A stretch of DNA of 64,000 bases from Lycium barbarum (taxonomy: Eukaryota > Streptophyta > Magnoliopsida > Solanales > Solanaceae): positions 53,094,457 through 53,158,456 of the forward strand of contig NC_083343.1 in the NCBI RefSeq assembly GCF_019175385.1. Reading direction: 5' to 3'. The notes under the pieces were generated by a model. It did not search any database. It saw only the letters and a list, made by a program, of their open reading frames with translations, and was not told where the DNA came from. Below, one piece after another: positions 11,039-20,578 of the stretch (its first letter is position 1; every line of letters starts with the position of its first letter). The position numbers and the translations under genes are program-made.

Positions 11039-12312
11039 CTACCATAATTTGGCAAAAAGGGCATTAGACACATCATCTAGAGATCTGAATCCTAATCCTC
11101 CTTCTTCTTTTGGTAAACAAACCTTGTCCCAAGACGACCAATGTATGCTTTTACCTTCTTCCTTAGTACTCCAGTATAACCTTGCAAAGATTTTATGAAG
11201 CGCATTAATGGTATATTTTGTGGGAACAACAGCTGACAGCATGTATATTGGAATACTCTGAAGCACACTATTGATAAAAACTGCTTTTCCACCAAAAGAG
11301 AGCAATTTTCCTTTCCAATTTTTCAGCTTGTTTTTCACCTTCTTGATAAGGTCATTGTAATATACCTTTTTCCTCCTTGAATGAAATATAGGGCATCCCA
11401 AGTATTTTAATGGAAATTGATCCCTTTTAAAGCCTGTAATCTGCTCTACCTGCTGAGACAGTGCACCAGAAATCTTGTGATGCATATAAAAGGCACTCTT
11501 GCCTTTATTGATCAGCTGACCTGAAATTGCCTCATAATCCTGCAGTATCTTCATAATTCTCTTCAATGACTCCCCTTCTACAGATGAAAATATTATAGTA
11601 TCATCTGCATAAGCGAGATGATTCATATTTTGACTCCATTTAGGCATGTCATAGCCCACATACTCAGCATTGTCAAATTCTGCATTTAGAGCTCTTGATA
11701 ACACCTCCGCTGATAAGATGAATAGTGCAGGTGAAAGTGGACCACCTTGTTTGACACCCCTGGTTGAATGGAAAAATCCTTTGGCCTGACCATTGAAAAG
11801 GATGGAATACCAGTTATTTGCAATCAACCTCCAAATCATGTCAATGAATTGACTAGCAAATCCTATTCTGCTGAGTACCTTTATCAAATATGACCAAGAT
11901 ACTCTATCATAGGATTTTTCCATGTCCACTTTGATCACTGCATTTGCTGGTTTGGCCCTTTTTTCTTATGTTTGTCACTATTTCTGGTGCCAATAGCACA
12001 TTCTCAATAATGCCTCTCCCTTGTACAAAACCTGCTTGATTAATAGATATCAACTGAGGTACCACAACATCCAATCTATCATGAACCACTCTTGACATCA
12101 CTTTGTTGATAAAATTACTTAAACTTATAGGCCTTAAGTCTGAGTAACTTTGAACCAACTCCTTCTTTGGTAGTAGAACAAGATTTGTGTGAGTAACTGA
12201 CTTTGGAAGAGTATGACCCTGAAAGATAGCCACCACCATCTTGTATACATCCAAGCTAATAATGTCCCATCATGTCTGATAGAAAATTCCAGGAAAACCA
12301 TCAGGTCCACTA
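11039..12312 (-). pseudogene. LINE reverse transcriptase domain (frameshifted)
   Basis: Two overlapping frames (12254-11907 and 11938-11039) form one RT. The first has PKSVTHTNLVLLPKK, RPISLSNFINKVMSRV and QAGFVQGRGI. The second has KVDMEKSYDRVSW (motif A, Asp), TRGVKQGGPLSPALF, and HLAYADDTIIFSS (YADD active site), then LKYLGCPIF and the thumb sequence FINSVLQSIPIYMLS. The shift lies near 11920. The segment at 12312-12255, still coding-like (SGPDGFPG), connects to 28260 across element B. It would convert LINE RNA at a nicked target site in an intact copy. Confidence 0.92.
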
Positions 12313-12779
12313 GCACTTTGTCACAACCCAACCTAGGGCCATGACAAGTGGCCGAGCTTAACCTGCCCGATAACCCAACTTATGTTACCTGTACTCAAAC
12401 ATGGCATTCAATAGGGTCTATTTAACTAAATTTGAAAGTTGTTAATAGAATACCAAAGTCTATCTGTAACTCAAAACATCTCAAAACATACTTATATATA
12501 TGTAACATATCACAAGGTAAGCCAACGAGGCTGCCGATACTTCGGTACAACAAAACAATGGCCGGCAAGGCCAAATAGTAACCATGACACCCACGCTGTC
12601 CCCAGACTACTAGAAGAGTATGACCGTGCATAAGTGGCGAGACAGGGCCCCGTCGTACCCATAATGTATACAAACAAAATTATACCAAAACAGGAACAGT
12701 CTCCGAAGCAAGTGGAGCTGTCTAACTCTCAATGCTGACTCCTCCTAGGTGGCTGGATCATTTAACCGCATCCCTGAAC

Positions 12780-12835
12780 CTACGGGCATGAAACGCAGCC
12801 CCCGAAGAAAGGGGGTTAGTACGAAATATGTACTG
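12780..12835 (-). promoter_or_regulatory. Conserved LTR acceptor-like module (element B, left LTR)
   Basis: The minus strand has TACTAAC (12821-12815), identical to the optimal spliceosomal branch-point string, then CCCCC(T)n, GGGGG, and CGTAG|GTTC with the AG at 12781-12780, 36 nt from the branch-like A (12816). Confidence 0.6.
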
Positions 12836-12998
12836 AATATGTAAGGCAATACTGAATCATAAAACAAGGAAAAGCGTAACAGTAAGCAAGTTTAGAAAGC
12901 AACCTGGGAGTAACCTGGAACAACACTTTGAACCATGTCATATGGTCGCTTACACAAATTCTAGAATACACAATATAAAAATAGAATATCCTACTCGT

Positions 12999-13127
12999 AG
13001 CCTCTTCCGGCTAATAACACAATAGTCCCTTCGGACGGCCGCTTCCGGCGTAGTCATGACGGCCCTTCGGGCAGCCGCTTCCGGCTTAGCTAGGGTGGCC
13101 CCTTCGGGTAGCCGCTTCCGGCTTAAG
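12999..13127. repeat. ~37-bp tandem repeat in element B left LTR
   Basis: Four units containing agCCgCTTCCGGC followed by CCTTCGGG-type sequence. The CCGCTTCCGG core starts at 13039, 13075 and 13112, with a diverged unit at 12999. It is GC-rich in an AT-rich LTR. The same array is at 26571-26690 in the other LTR, so it predates the insertion. Confidence 0.85.
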
Positions 13128-14552
13128 AATATCATAACCCAGCTGATTAGGTGGAACAATAACAATACATATGATATACAGTATGAATATGTAATGAAGC
13201 TACAAAACGTTGCACCCCTTTTAGAGTGGTTTCTATTACAACTCCCTTTGGAGAGATTTTGAGAACAAGTTTTAGAGTTTCCTTCATTTAACATTTGCTT
13301 TGTAGTGACCATGTAAGTATAATGTATCGCAGAAGCCTCCTTCGAATTATCAACAAGAGTATAGCATGAACGAAACAAGACATTGGATATCGACTCCAAA
13401 TCCAACTAAGAATAGAGTACTTATGTTTTACGTTCTTTAGGAGTCATAAAAAAGGGATCATGCCAAAATATGAAAGAAGGGTTAGCCTTACATACCTTAT
13501 TTATACCTCAAGCTAATCCTCGAGCCCCTTCCCGAGCTTAGTCAACTAAAATACCATCAACAATATAGGGATTTTGACTAGGCCAACAAGATTATTCTAA
13601 CCAATCATTTATTTTGTCGCCTAACGGGATTTGGACAGCATCTCCCCTATAATTCTACCAACCCAAAAATTCCAAATAAAGCTAATAACCTACAACAACA
13701 ACAAATCTAACAATTTACAACAATAATATGACTAAACTCATCTTACAATTCTATCCAAAATAGCCCCTAAACCACAACGCCTTAATAATCGGTATACAAT
13801 AATTATAACTATATTTCTAACACTTTAATCCGTTAAATCTCCACGTTATCATCTCAATAACAAAGATGAGAAAATAATACATACCTTAGCAGCAGCTCAA
13901 CCACGAAAATATCATCCCCCAAGCTCAATATTTAGCTTGAAACGACGACGACAACTCGTATTACACTTTATCCTTCACGAGCCTCGAGATTCGAGGCCTC
14001 GAACTTGATCGAACCCTTGTTTTATCTCTCTAACTCTCCTCACACACTCTCTCTCTAAAACATTCTAGATCTTTTGGCATGCAATGAGGAAGATAATGGG
14101 TGAAAACTTTCCTTAAAGAGCCATGGAAGTGGGCTTGACCCGACTTGGAGTCGGGTTGGGCCGAGCCCACTCCTAGTTTGACCTTTCCTCCTTAAAACGT
14201 CGATAACTTTTTATCCCTATGTCGCATGAAGGCCCACGACCTATTGTTGGAAAGGTATTTCAATTATCTACAACTTTCATTTTTTTTGTTTTCCCAAATT
14301 CTTAACTTATCATATGCCCTTTATAAAATCCCGACATGTGGGCCCCACCTTAACTTATGGTTACGATGGCTATTTGTCAAGTAACGTATTAACCAACTTA
14401 CACCATATGGCCTTCAATGTCGTCTATATGTTATTCTTATACATATATAACAGAATCTTCATCCCTAATCCTTGTATATCTTTACCCTCCCCTGAGCCGA
14501 TACTAAGTCATCTACAGTCTCGGTAACACGAAAATTTTTCCGGGGTGTAACA

Positions 14553-14588
14553 TCCTTCCCCCCTTAGGAACATTCATCCTCGAATGTT
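14553..14588 (-). promoter_or_regulatory. Element B polypurine tract and adjacent hairpin
   Basis: The minus strand reads CCTAAGGGGGGAAGGA next to the LTR. The hairpin 14569-14588 (AACATTCA/CGAATGTT, loop TCCT) corresponds to the one in A, C, D, F and G, with one mismatch. Confidence 0.8.
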
Positions 14589-14880
14589 GGAAATATGTAA
14601 CTTATAGAAGCTTTAAGGATAGTTAAACAATAGAGTAAAACATGACGGTACTATTTAAGGTCAAATCAATCGTATCTAATACCGCAGTATCATGTTATAA
14701 TAACTAAAATGTTACATATCAAGGGTAGTCTTCTATTCGTTTACCCTAGTTCCGATTTATAGCTATGGTCTTGCTATGCTATCGGCACTTCCTCCCTTAA
14801 GGTTTCAACTAAGTCTTTTGTCGCGATTTACCCCATTAAATCCTATGCTTGTATTCTAACTTATGTTGTAATACATCATG

Positions 14881-15683
14881 TCATAGTGGTAAGGGACAGT
14901 TCGTATATAACTTAAATCCATCAATAAATAATCTGAAGAAGGGTATACCTGATGGTGCATCCTGCGGTGTCTCTGGACTCGGTCTCCCACCTAGACCGTA
15001 GATACGATGCGGCCCAGTACTAGAGCTAGATGCTCCACCTCTGCCCCTACCTCGGCTGGAAGAAGTCTGGAGTCCTATCTCCGGGGCTGTCACTGAGGGT
15101 GACGATGCTGCTACCGAATTCTAAGGAACAATACTACCCACCTTTTGTGGGCAATCTCCAGCATAGTGCCCCGGATCACCACAAGTATAGCATACACCCT
15201 GACAACATCGTCCTACATGACGTTTCCCACAAGTCGCACATCGAGGAGGGGGCATCACCTCCTGCCCTGACCCCACCTGCTGCTGAGAACCCGATGCATA
15301 AAAACTCTATCTCTGCCTAAGGGAAGTCTCCCTACCCCGCTGAGATCCTTGAAACTGCAGAGGTGTACTATACTGGGGTCTGCTCTCGCTAGTGGAACCT
15401 CTATACTGACCCTCTGACCTACCCCTCTTGGGCTGACTACTACTCTGCTCCGAGATAGCCTCTCGCTGGCACCTATGATCCTCTGACCCTTTAGCATAAG
15501 CCTAAATACGAGCTATATCCATACCTGGCTTCATCACTACAGCCATACAAGCCTCCTACAACCCTGGCTCTAATCCCATCATGTATCGGTGAACTCTATC
15601 TTCCATTTCCTGCACAATAGAAAGGGCATATCTGGCTAAAGAATCAAACTCCACACTATACTCTCTAACACACATACTACTCT
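14881..15683 (-). pseudogene. gag: Element B gag, 3' part with zinc knuckle
   Basis: Continues the gag that is broken at 25037 by element C. It begins with REYSVEFDS and follows the capsid-like domain (MEDRVHRYMMGLEP, DIARI), a Ser/Gln/Arg-rich tail and a zinc knuckle CYTCGDPGHYAGDC, then a Gly/Arg-rich linker and RIYGLGGRPSPE, the stretch that precedes protease in A and G. After about 14945 the resemblance ends and pol is absent. At least three in-frame stops are present. From 14589 to 14880 I see nothing coding. Confidence 0.82.
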
Positions 15684-16018
15684 TGTTATAGCCCGTATTT
15701 TGTACGTTCGGATATTTCGAGATAGTCGTGGCAAGTTAAGGGTAAGACCATTTTCAAAAATTATTTTAATGTACAAGTTGTTACGAATATTATTTATGAA
15801 TATTATAAGTATGGAAATATTGAGAAAGGCTAAGGGCAAAAAGGAAAATTCGTAAAGTGGCTTATGGTAATATTGTGAAAGGCTAGGGGTAAAACGGGAA
15901 TTTCACAAAGTGTTCTTGAAAGTTCATAAAGGGCGAACTTTCGCCGTGTATGTGTGTGTATAGGTGTGTGGGCCCCACCCATGGCCATGTGTCCATATTC
16001 TTATTTGTGGGGCTTAAG

Positions 16019-16026
16019 TATAAATA
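16019..16026 (+). promoter_or_regulatory. TATA-like box in element C 5' LTR
   Basis: TATAAATA about 335 bp into the LTR, with the identical string at 22233-22240 in the 3' LTR. It lies in a GGGGCTTAAG context, about 260 bp before the conserved donor-like site. This fits a Pol II core promoter with a start near 16050; not tested. Confidence 0.55.
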
Positions 16027-17879
16027 TAGCAAAGTGGTAGCAAAATAAGGCAAAGTAATCTGCATGGAAAATTCAAGAAACTTGAAGGCAAGAAGAGGCA
16101 AGGTATCCGGCCATGGCTCCTAAAATTGAGCCATGGAAAATTGATGAAGAAAAATTATGTTCTTCTAGTATTCCAACTAATTTGAAGGCCCTAATTAACA
16201 TGGAGTGGTTGTTGGAACAAGCGAAGTACTCATGGTGCAAGATGGAAGTTTTGGCCGAATAAGAGGAGTCAAAGAATAAAGGTAAGGTTTAACCCCTCCT
16301 TTCATGTGTTATAGATGATTTGTGAGTATTGTAGCATGTAGAAACGGATGAAATTCATGAAATAGATGTATGTTGGGGGTGGCCGAATGGGATGGTATGG
16401 TGTAGGAAATATGAATTGATTTTTATTTAGTAACTTGATTGTTGTTGTTGTGGATTCCATAATAAAAATGAAGATCTAATGGTTTGAAATGAAGTTGTAA
16501 TCGTTTATAGATTATGGAAGAAACTAATGTGATATTAGTATGGTTTCTTATGATTATAAGAATGAATGATATTGCTAAAGTATAAATTGTTGATGTAGTT
16601 TATGAATTTGGAAGAAAGGAAATGTGTTGTTAGTGTTCTTGTGGAACTTGGAAGGTTTCGGGTGAAGTAGTATGTCAATTAGGTTGTTTGGAATATTATG
16701 TGAATTGTTTGAAGTATTCTTGAATTTTTCTTGTAAGGTCTTGGGCGAGTACTTGAATGTGAGATTATTGGCATTGGTTTGATTTCATGCGATTGAATTG
16801 AGTATAAATGGAATGCCGTCGGATTGTGTAGAAAGAATTGTTAATGTTAGAATGTATTTTGAAATAATTGTTGAAGTTGGAAGCCATGATTGTTGGTATT
16901 GTTATTGATAATTTGGCTGAGTTACATTCTCGGGTTAGTTGTTGATAAATTGGCCGAGTTAGATTTTCGGGGATGATGTGTTTACAGGGGAAATGCTGCA
17001 GAAATTTCGGTAGAATATAAGTGAATTTATGTGAGAAACTAAGGCAAGTGTATGACGACGAATCTCATGATTGTGTGAATTCTTTTGAATGTAGACTAGC
17101 AAGCTTGGATAAATAAGCGTAGCTAATAGGGCGTGGAGCAGGTATGTAAGGCTTACCCTTTCATTCTTTTGGCATGTCTTAGAGCCAAATAAGGTATGAT
17201 ATGCACCTCGGGGTTACTCTATTCTTGGATTCCGAGTCTGTTTATGATTCTTATGCACTTTTGATATGTTTTCAAAAGAATTCTATTAGCTATTTCATAT
17301 GGTTTTGATGCGTATCTATGATGTCCGAGGTTCTGTCTGATATGTTTCCGAATGGCATTCGAAAGATAATTGATATGACTAAAGTTTTGATTTTCAAATG
17401 ATAGCACGTTTGATTATTCCATTGAGTCTTTGATATATTTTGATACGTACATATGGTTCCAAAAGCTCTATTTGATTTGATCCGTAACAATATCTGAAAG
17501 GTACTTGATATGATTGTTGCTTTGATTTTCCAAAAAGGGCTTCTGAAACGTTCGTAGAAGGTTCTGTACATCAAACACTCATAACTTTCTTATACTAAGT
17601 CGGATTGACCCGAAACTTGTTTCTGGGCCATCAGATGTCGGTAAGTGTACGTAACTATCGAGTCTTGATGTATGTGCATATGGTTTCGCACTACTCGGTT
17701 CGTGCAAGTCTCAGTATGTCCTTCACTGCGTCCCGGGCCAGGGTATGTTCTCGTGCGTACTTCTCTGCATTGTTCACCGCGTTTCTCAAACTTGCGGGCC
17801 GGGTCATGTTACATATGATATGATGACATGATGATATGATGACGGGGTGGTGGCCAGGATGGCATATGATGAATTTATT

Positions 17880-18263
17880 CACCGCGTCCCACAATAGAGG
17901 GTCGGGGCACGTTACATGCATATATGACATATGACAGTGGTATACATGATTTCATTCACCGCGTCCCTCAATAGAGGGCCGGGGCACGTTATACGCATAT
18001 ATGATATATGGTAATGACATACAAGAATTTACTCACCGCGTCCCTCACTAGAGGGCCGAGGCACGTTATATGCATATATGATATATGGTAATGACACATA
18101 AATTTACTCACCGCGTCCCTCACTTGAGGGCCGGGGCACGTTATATGCATATATGATATATGGTAATGACATACATGAATTTACTCACCGCGTCCCTCAC
18201 TAGAGGGCCAGGGCACGTTATATGATACATGATATACGATGATGGTATACATGATTTTCATTT
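17880..18263. repeat. 77-bp tandem repeat in element C 5' LTR
   Basis: Five units starting CACCGCGTCCC at 17880, 17957, 18034, 18109 and 18186. Each unit has a GTCCCTC...GAGGGCC inverted repeat followed by alternating TATATGCATATATGATATA. Diverged units lie upstream (from about 17720). It is directly upstream of the acceptor-like module. Confidence 0.92.
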
Positions 18264-18363
18264 GAAAAGGCAAGTGCTTTGATGTTTAAAAGTTCATACT
18301 TGATTCTGGTAAACCTCTGTTTCAGCTATGATTCTCTTTTACTGTGATTCTTACCTTACATGC

Positions 18364-18420
18364 TCAGTACATTTTCCGTACTGACCCCCTTTCTTCGGGG
18401 GCTGCGTTTCATGCGCGCAG
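18364..18420 (+). promoter_or_regulatory. Conserved LTR acceptor-like module (element C 5' LTR)
   Basis: CAGTAC...GTACTG stem, TACTGAC (18379-18385), CCCCCTTTCTTC, GGGGG, CTGCGTTTCATGCGCGCAG with AG at 18419-18420. The spacing from the branch-like A (18384) to the final G is 36 nt. Confidence 0.6.
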
Positions 18421-18834
18421 GTACACCCGGATGAGTAGAAGCCAATATAGAAGATGTTCTAGCAGCGTTGGCAAGCTCCACTTGCTCCTAGAGTGCTGCC
18501 GAGTCAAAGTATATGTGCTATGATGTCTGATTAATGTTAGAGACTTTGCAGACAGAGTCGTGGGTATAGAATGTCAGTGTTGCAAGCGGCTTCACCAGCC
18601 GATGTGTCTATATATATATTATGTCACAAATTCCATAGGATTACGGTTTTATTTGATTTGAGAAAGATGAAAGGAATTTTCTAAAAGCATTTACTATGAA
18701 TTTCATTTGTATTTGGTTTAAAAAGTCCAAAAGTCCAAAAGATTATGTATGTAATAAGATTCAGCGGGTTCGCTCGGCTCCGAATATGGGGTCGGGTGCC
18801 CATCACACCCTAGTAAGGTTAGGGTGTGACAAAG

Positions 18835-18846
18835 TGGTATCAGAGC
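18835..18846 (+). promoter_or_regulatory. Element C primer-binding site
   Basis: TGGTATCAGAGC three bases after the LTR end, complementary to initiator tRNA-Met and identical to that of element A. Confidence 0.95.
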
Positions 18847-18893
18847 AGGTTTGTCCTAGGGGTTGTCTGCAAAGTCGTGTCCAGTAGAGTCCT

Positions 18894-18926
18894 GTTTATG
18901 GTGTGAAGCGCGCCAGATTTATAAAT
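18894..18926 (+). promoter_or_regulatory. Leader hairpin with palindromic loop GCGCGC (element C)
   Basis: GTTTAT...ATAAAT stem with an inner GTGTG/CAGAT pairing (one mismatch) and the loop AAGCGCGC. The self-complementary hexamer is at 18908-18913. Position and architecture equal those in A, D, F and G. Confidence 0.65.
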
Positions 18927-19710
18927 AGGATGCTACGGGGCATCCAGGGATTGTTGACCTTCTTTCTATCTTAGATCGTGCGATAGAGCCGAGTCATAGG
19001 AAAATAAAATTCCTTATACAAGCCTTACATACGACGGAAGTAGGTAAGTTTTGATATATTTGTTCTGTTACTTGAAATTGGAAGTTCTGGATGGCTTGAA
19101 TGTGATATATAGCCGTATGCTCTGTGAGGCATTGTTGATATTTGTTGCGTACAACTTTTGAATAGTAAGAATTGTAAAGGAGACCCGGTCAGAATTTTGC
19201 AAAAAAAAAATCAGGTTATTTGCTTTGGAACACCCAACAGGAGGAAGCGTGGAAAGAAAATATCATAACCAGAAAATAATGGGATGAGTTGTTTCAGAAA
19301 GGTTGTGGATTTGGTATGACATGAAAAATAATAGCGAGAAAGACGATTAGCAGCCCAGAGGATTAAAATGTATAACATTCGAGGTTTAGTAAGAACAAGG
19401 TCTGTTGGAAGATTCAGAAAGTCGACAATCGGTTTTATTGTAGATTATTATGTAAGGATGGTGAGTGGAAATCCGAATAGACTGATACCTGAGTACTTGT
19501 AAGTAATGGCGACGAAGGTATGTTCCCCCCCATCGGGAATCTGGAAATCTGGGATAAAAGGTAACAATACTCACAGGTGAAAGGTGAACATGGAAGATCA
19601 ACAAGGGTAAAATAGTAATTGTAAAAAAGAAGAACGTGTTACGAAATGTCTCAGAATTTGTAAGACTTCGATTTGTTCCAGACCATGTAATAAAGGTCAT
19701 GCGAGGAGGT

Positions 19711-19813
19711 GGACGCAATTATATCAACATTAAGGCACCGGGTTCCATCGAAGTTTCGAGGTTAAGAGTGCTAAGGTAGGAGCAATTTTAGGATGGGTGA
19801 CCCCCTGGGAAGT
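19711..19813 (+). ncRNA. 5S rRNA-like domain in element C
   Basis: Sense to the element. Segments follow plant 5S rRNA order: GGACGCAATTATATCA (5S start GGRTGCGATCATACCA), TTAAGGCACCGG, GGTTAAGAGTGCTAAGG (box A region) and AGGATGGGTGACCCCCTGGG followed by AAGT (box C region). The 3' strand closing helix I is missing and no T-run terminator follows, so this is not an intact 5S gene. Equivalent domains are in D and F. The match is from my knowledge of the 5S sequence; no alignment was run. Confidence 0.8.
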
Positions 19814-20566
19814 GAACTAAAAGTTCCATAAATCGAAACATAAGCGGCATATGAGAAGCTAGAGTAGCCTAAGGGAAACTACAGTATACGGGATGGTTAG
19901 AGACCATAAGAGGTCGCGCAGGACGAGGCAGACTAGCCTGGTGAAGAGACAAAAAGTGCATCACAGCTCTGGAATTAGAATAGGCTTGAATAGTGTTTAG
20001 AAGTATTTTGTGGGCTAGTTGATAATAATTATATACTTATATATATAAATGCGTAGGATATCCCACATGTGCTTGTATCGGTGGACATGTGAGTCCCAGC
20101 AACCGGCACTACGGTAAAGAAGGCATTAACCAAGTAAGGGTACCGAAGTTCAAGTGACAACAAGAATAAACGACACAAATGTTATAAGGTAGGCTGATGT
20201 TATTCTCTCTATAGGTTAAGGTTGAAAAATTCTAATATAGTTAAAGATTCGATGAATAAGGATAAAGAGAGTGAAAATTGTAAGAATTTTGTGCTAAGAA
20301 CAAAATTAGCGAGACACCTGAGAAATATGGACGCACGGCTGCGACACGAGCACATAGTTAAGAAGAATTACGAGTAAGTAAGCTAAATGGGTGAAAGGAT
20401 TAATAGTGGATGGAAGGGTATGGGAATATTGACAAGAATGATGGTGTAGACAAAAACTAATGGTAAGAAGTTTCGATATGTTGTGCATAGAGTTCGAAAG
20501 AAAGATGAGGAGGAAGGTATAAATGAAGACTTCACAAGAGAACTGTTGGCATATAGGGAGCCCCTT

Positions 20567-20578
20567 AAAGGGGGAGAA
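20567..20578 (+). promoter_or_regulatory. Internal polypurine tract-like run (element C)
   Basis: AAAGGGGGAGAA preceded by GGAGCCCCTT and followed by CATATTATAT. The same string occurs in element F (61884-61898). It may be a second plus-strand primer or a relic of a former LTR border. Confidence 0.4.

Larger units (their letters stand above)
9289..12318 (-). mobile_element. LINE (plant L1 type), 3' portion
   Basis: This is the downstream part of a non-LTR retrotransposon whose 5' half lies at 28260-31875. The halves are separated by element B and share its duplicated CACTT (12314-12318 and 28260-28264). It codes for the rest of RT, a zinc-finger region and RNase H, with many frame breaks. 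The 3' end is cut by element A at 9289, so no poly-A tail is seen. 9289-9506 holds no recognisable coding sequence and is presumably the LINE 3' region. Confidence 0.9.
12319..14552 (-). repeat. Element B 3' LTR
   Basis: TGTCACAACCCAACC...GGGGTGTAACA, 2234 bp. It matches 25895-28259 except for a deletion of about 140 bp near 14300-14313. In element orientation it has splice-like donors CTAAG|GTATGTATT (GT 13883-13884) and AAG|GTATGTAAGG (GT 13494-13495). The ORF at 13056-13262 and its antisense partner only reflect the GC-rich repeat here. Confidence 0.92.
15684..18831 (+). repeat. Element C 5' LTR
   Basis: TGTTATAGCCCG...GGGTGTGACA. In order: TATA-like box 16019-16026, donor-like AAAG|GTAAGG (GT 16282-16283), palindrome-like box CTGCAGAAATTTCGGTAG (16996-17013), donor-like GCAG|GTATGTAAGG (GT 17142-17143), a 77-bp tandem array (17880-18263), the acceptor-like module (18364-18420) and a short hairpin GCGGCTTCACCAGCCG near 18590. 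The predicted transcript leader would be nearly 2.8 kb. Confidence 0.93.

Noticed and set aside
17880..18263. CRISPR-like array (regular 77-bp repeats)
   Set aside because: The whole unit repeats without unique spacers, it lies in both LTRs of element C, and the genome is a plant.
19711..19813. Intact 5S rRNA gene
   Set aside because: The 3' part closing helix I is missing, many positions differ, and no T-run terminator follows, so it is called 5S-like only.
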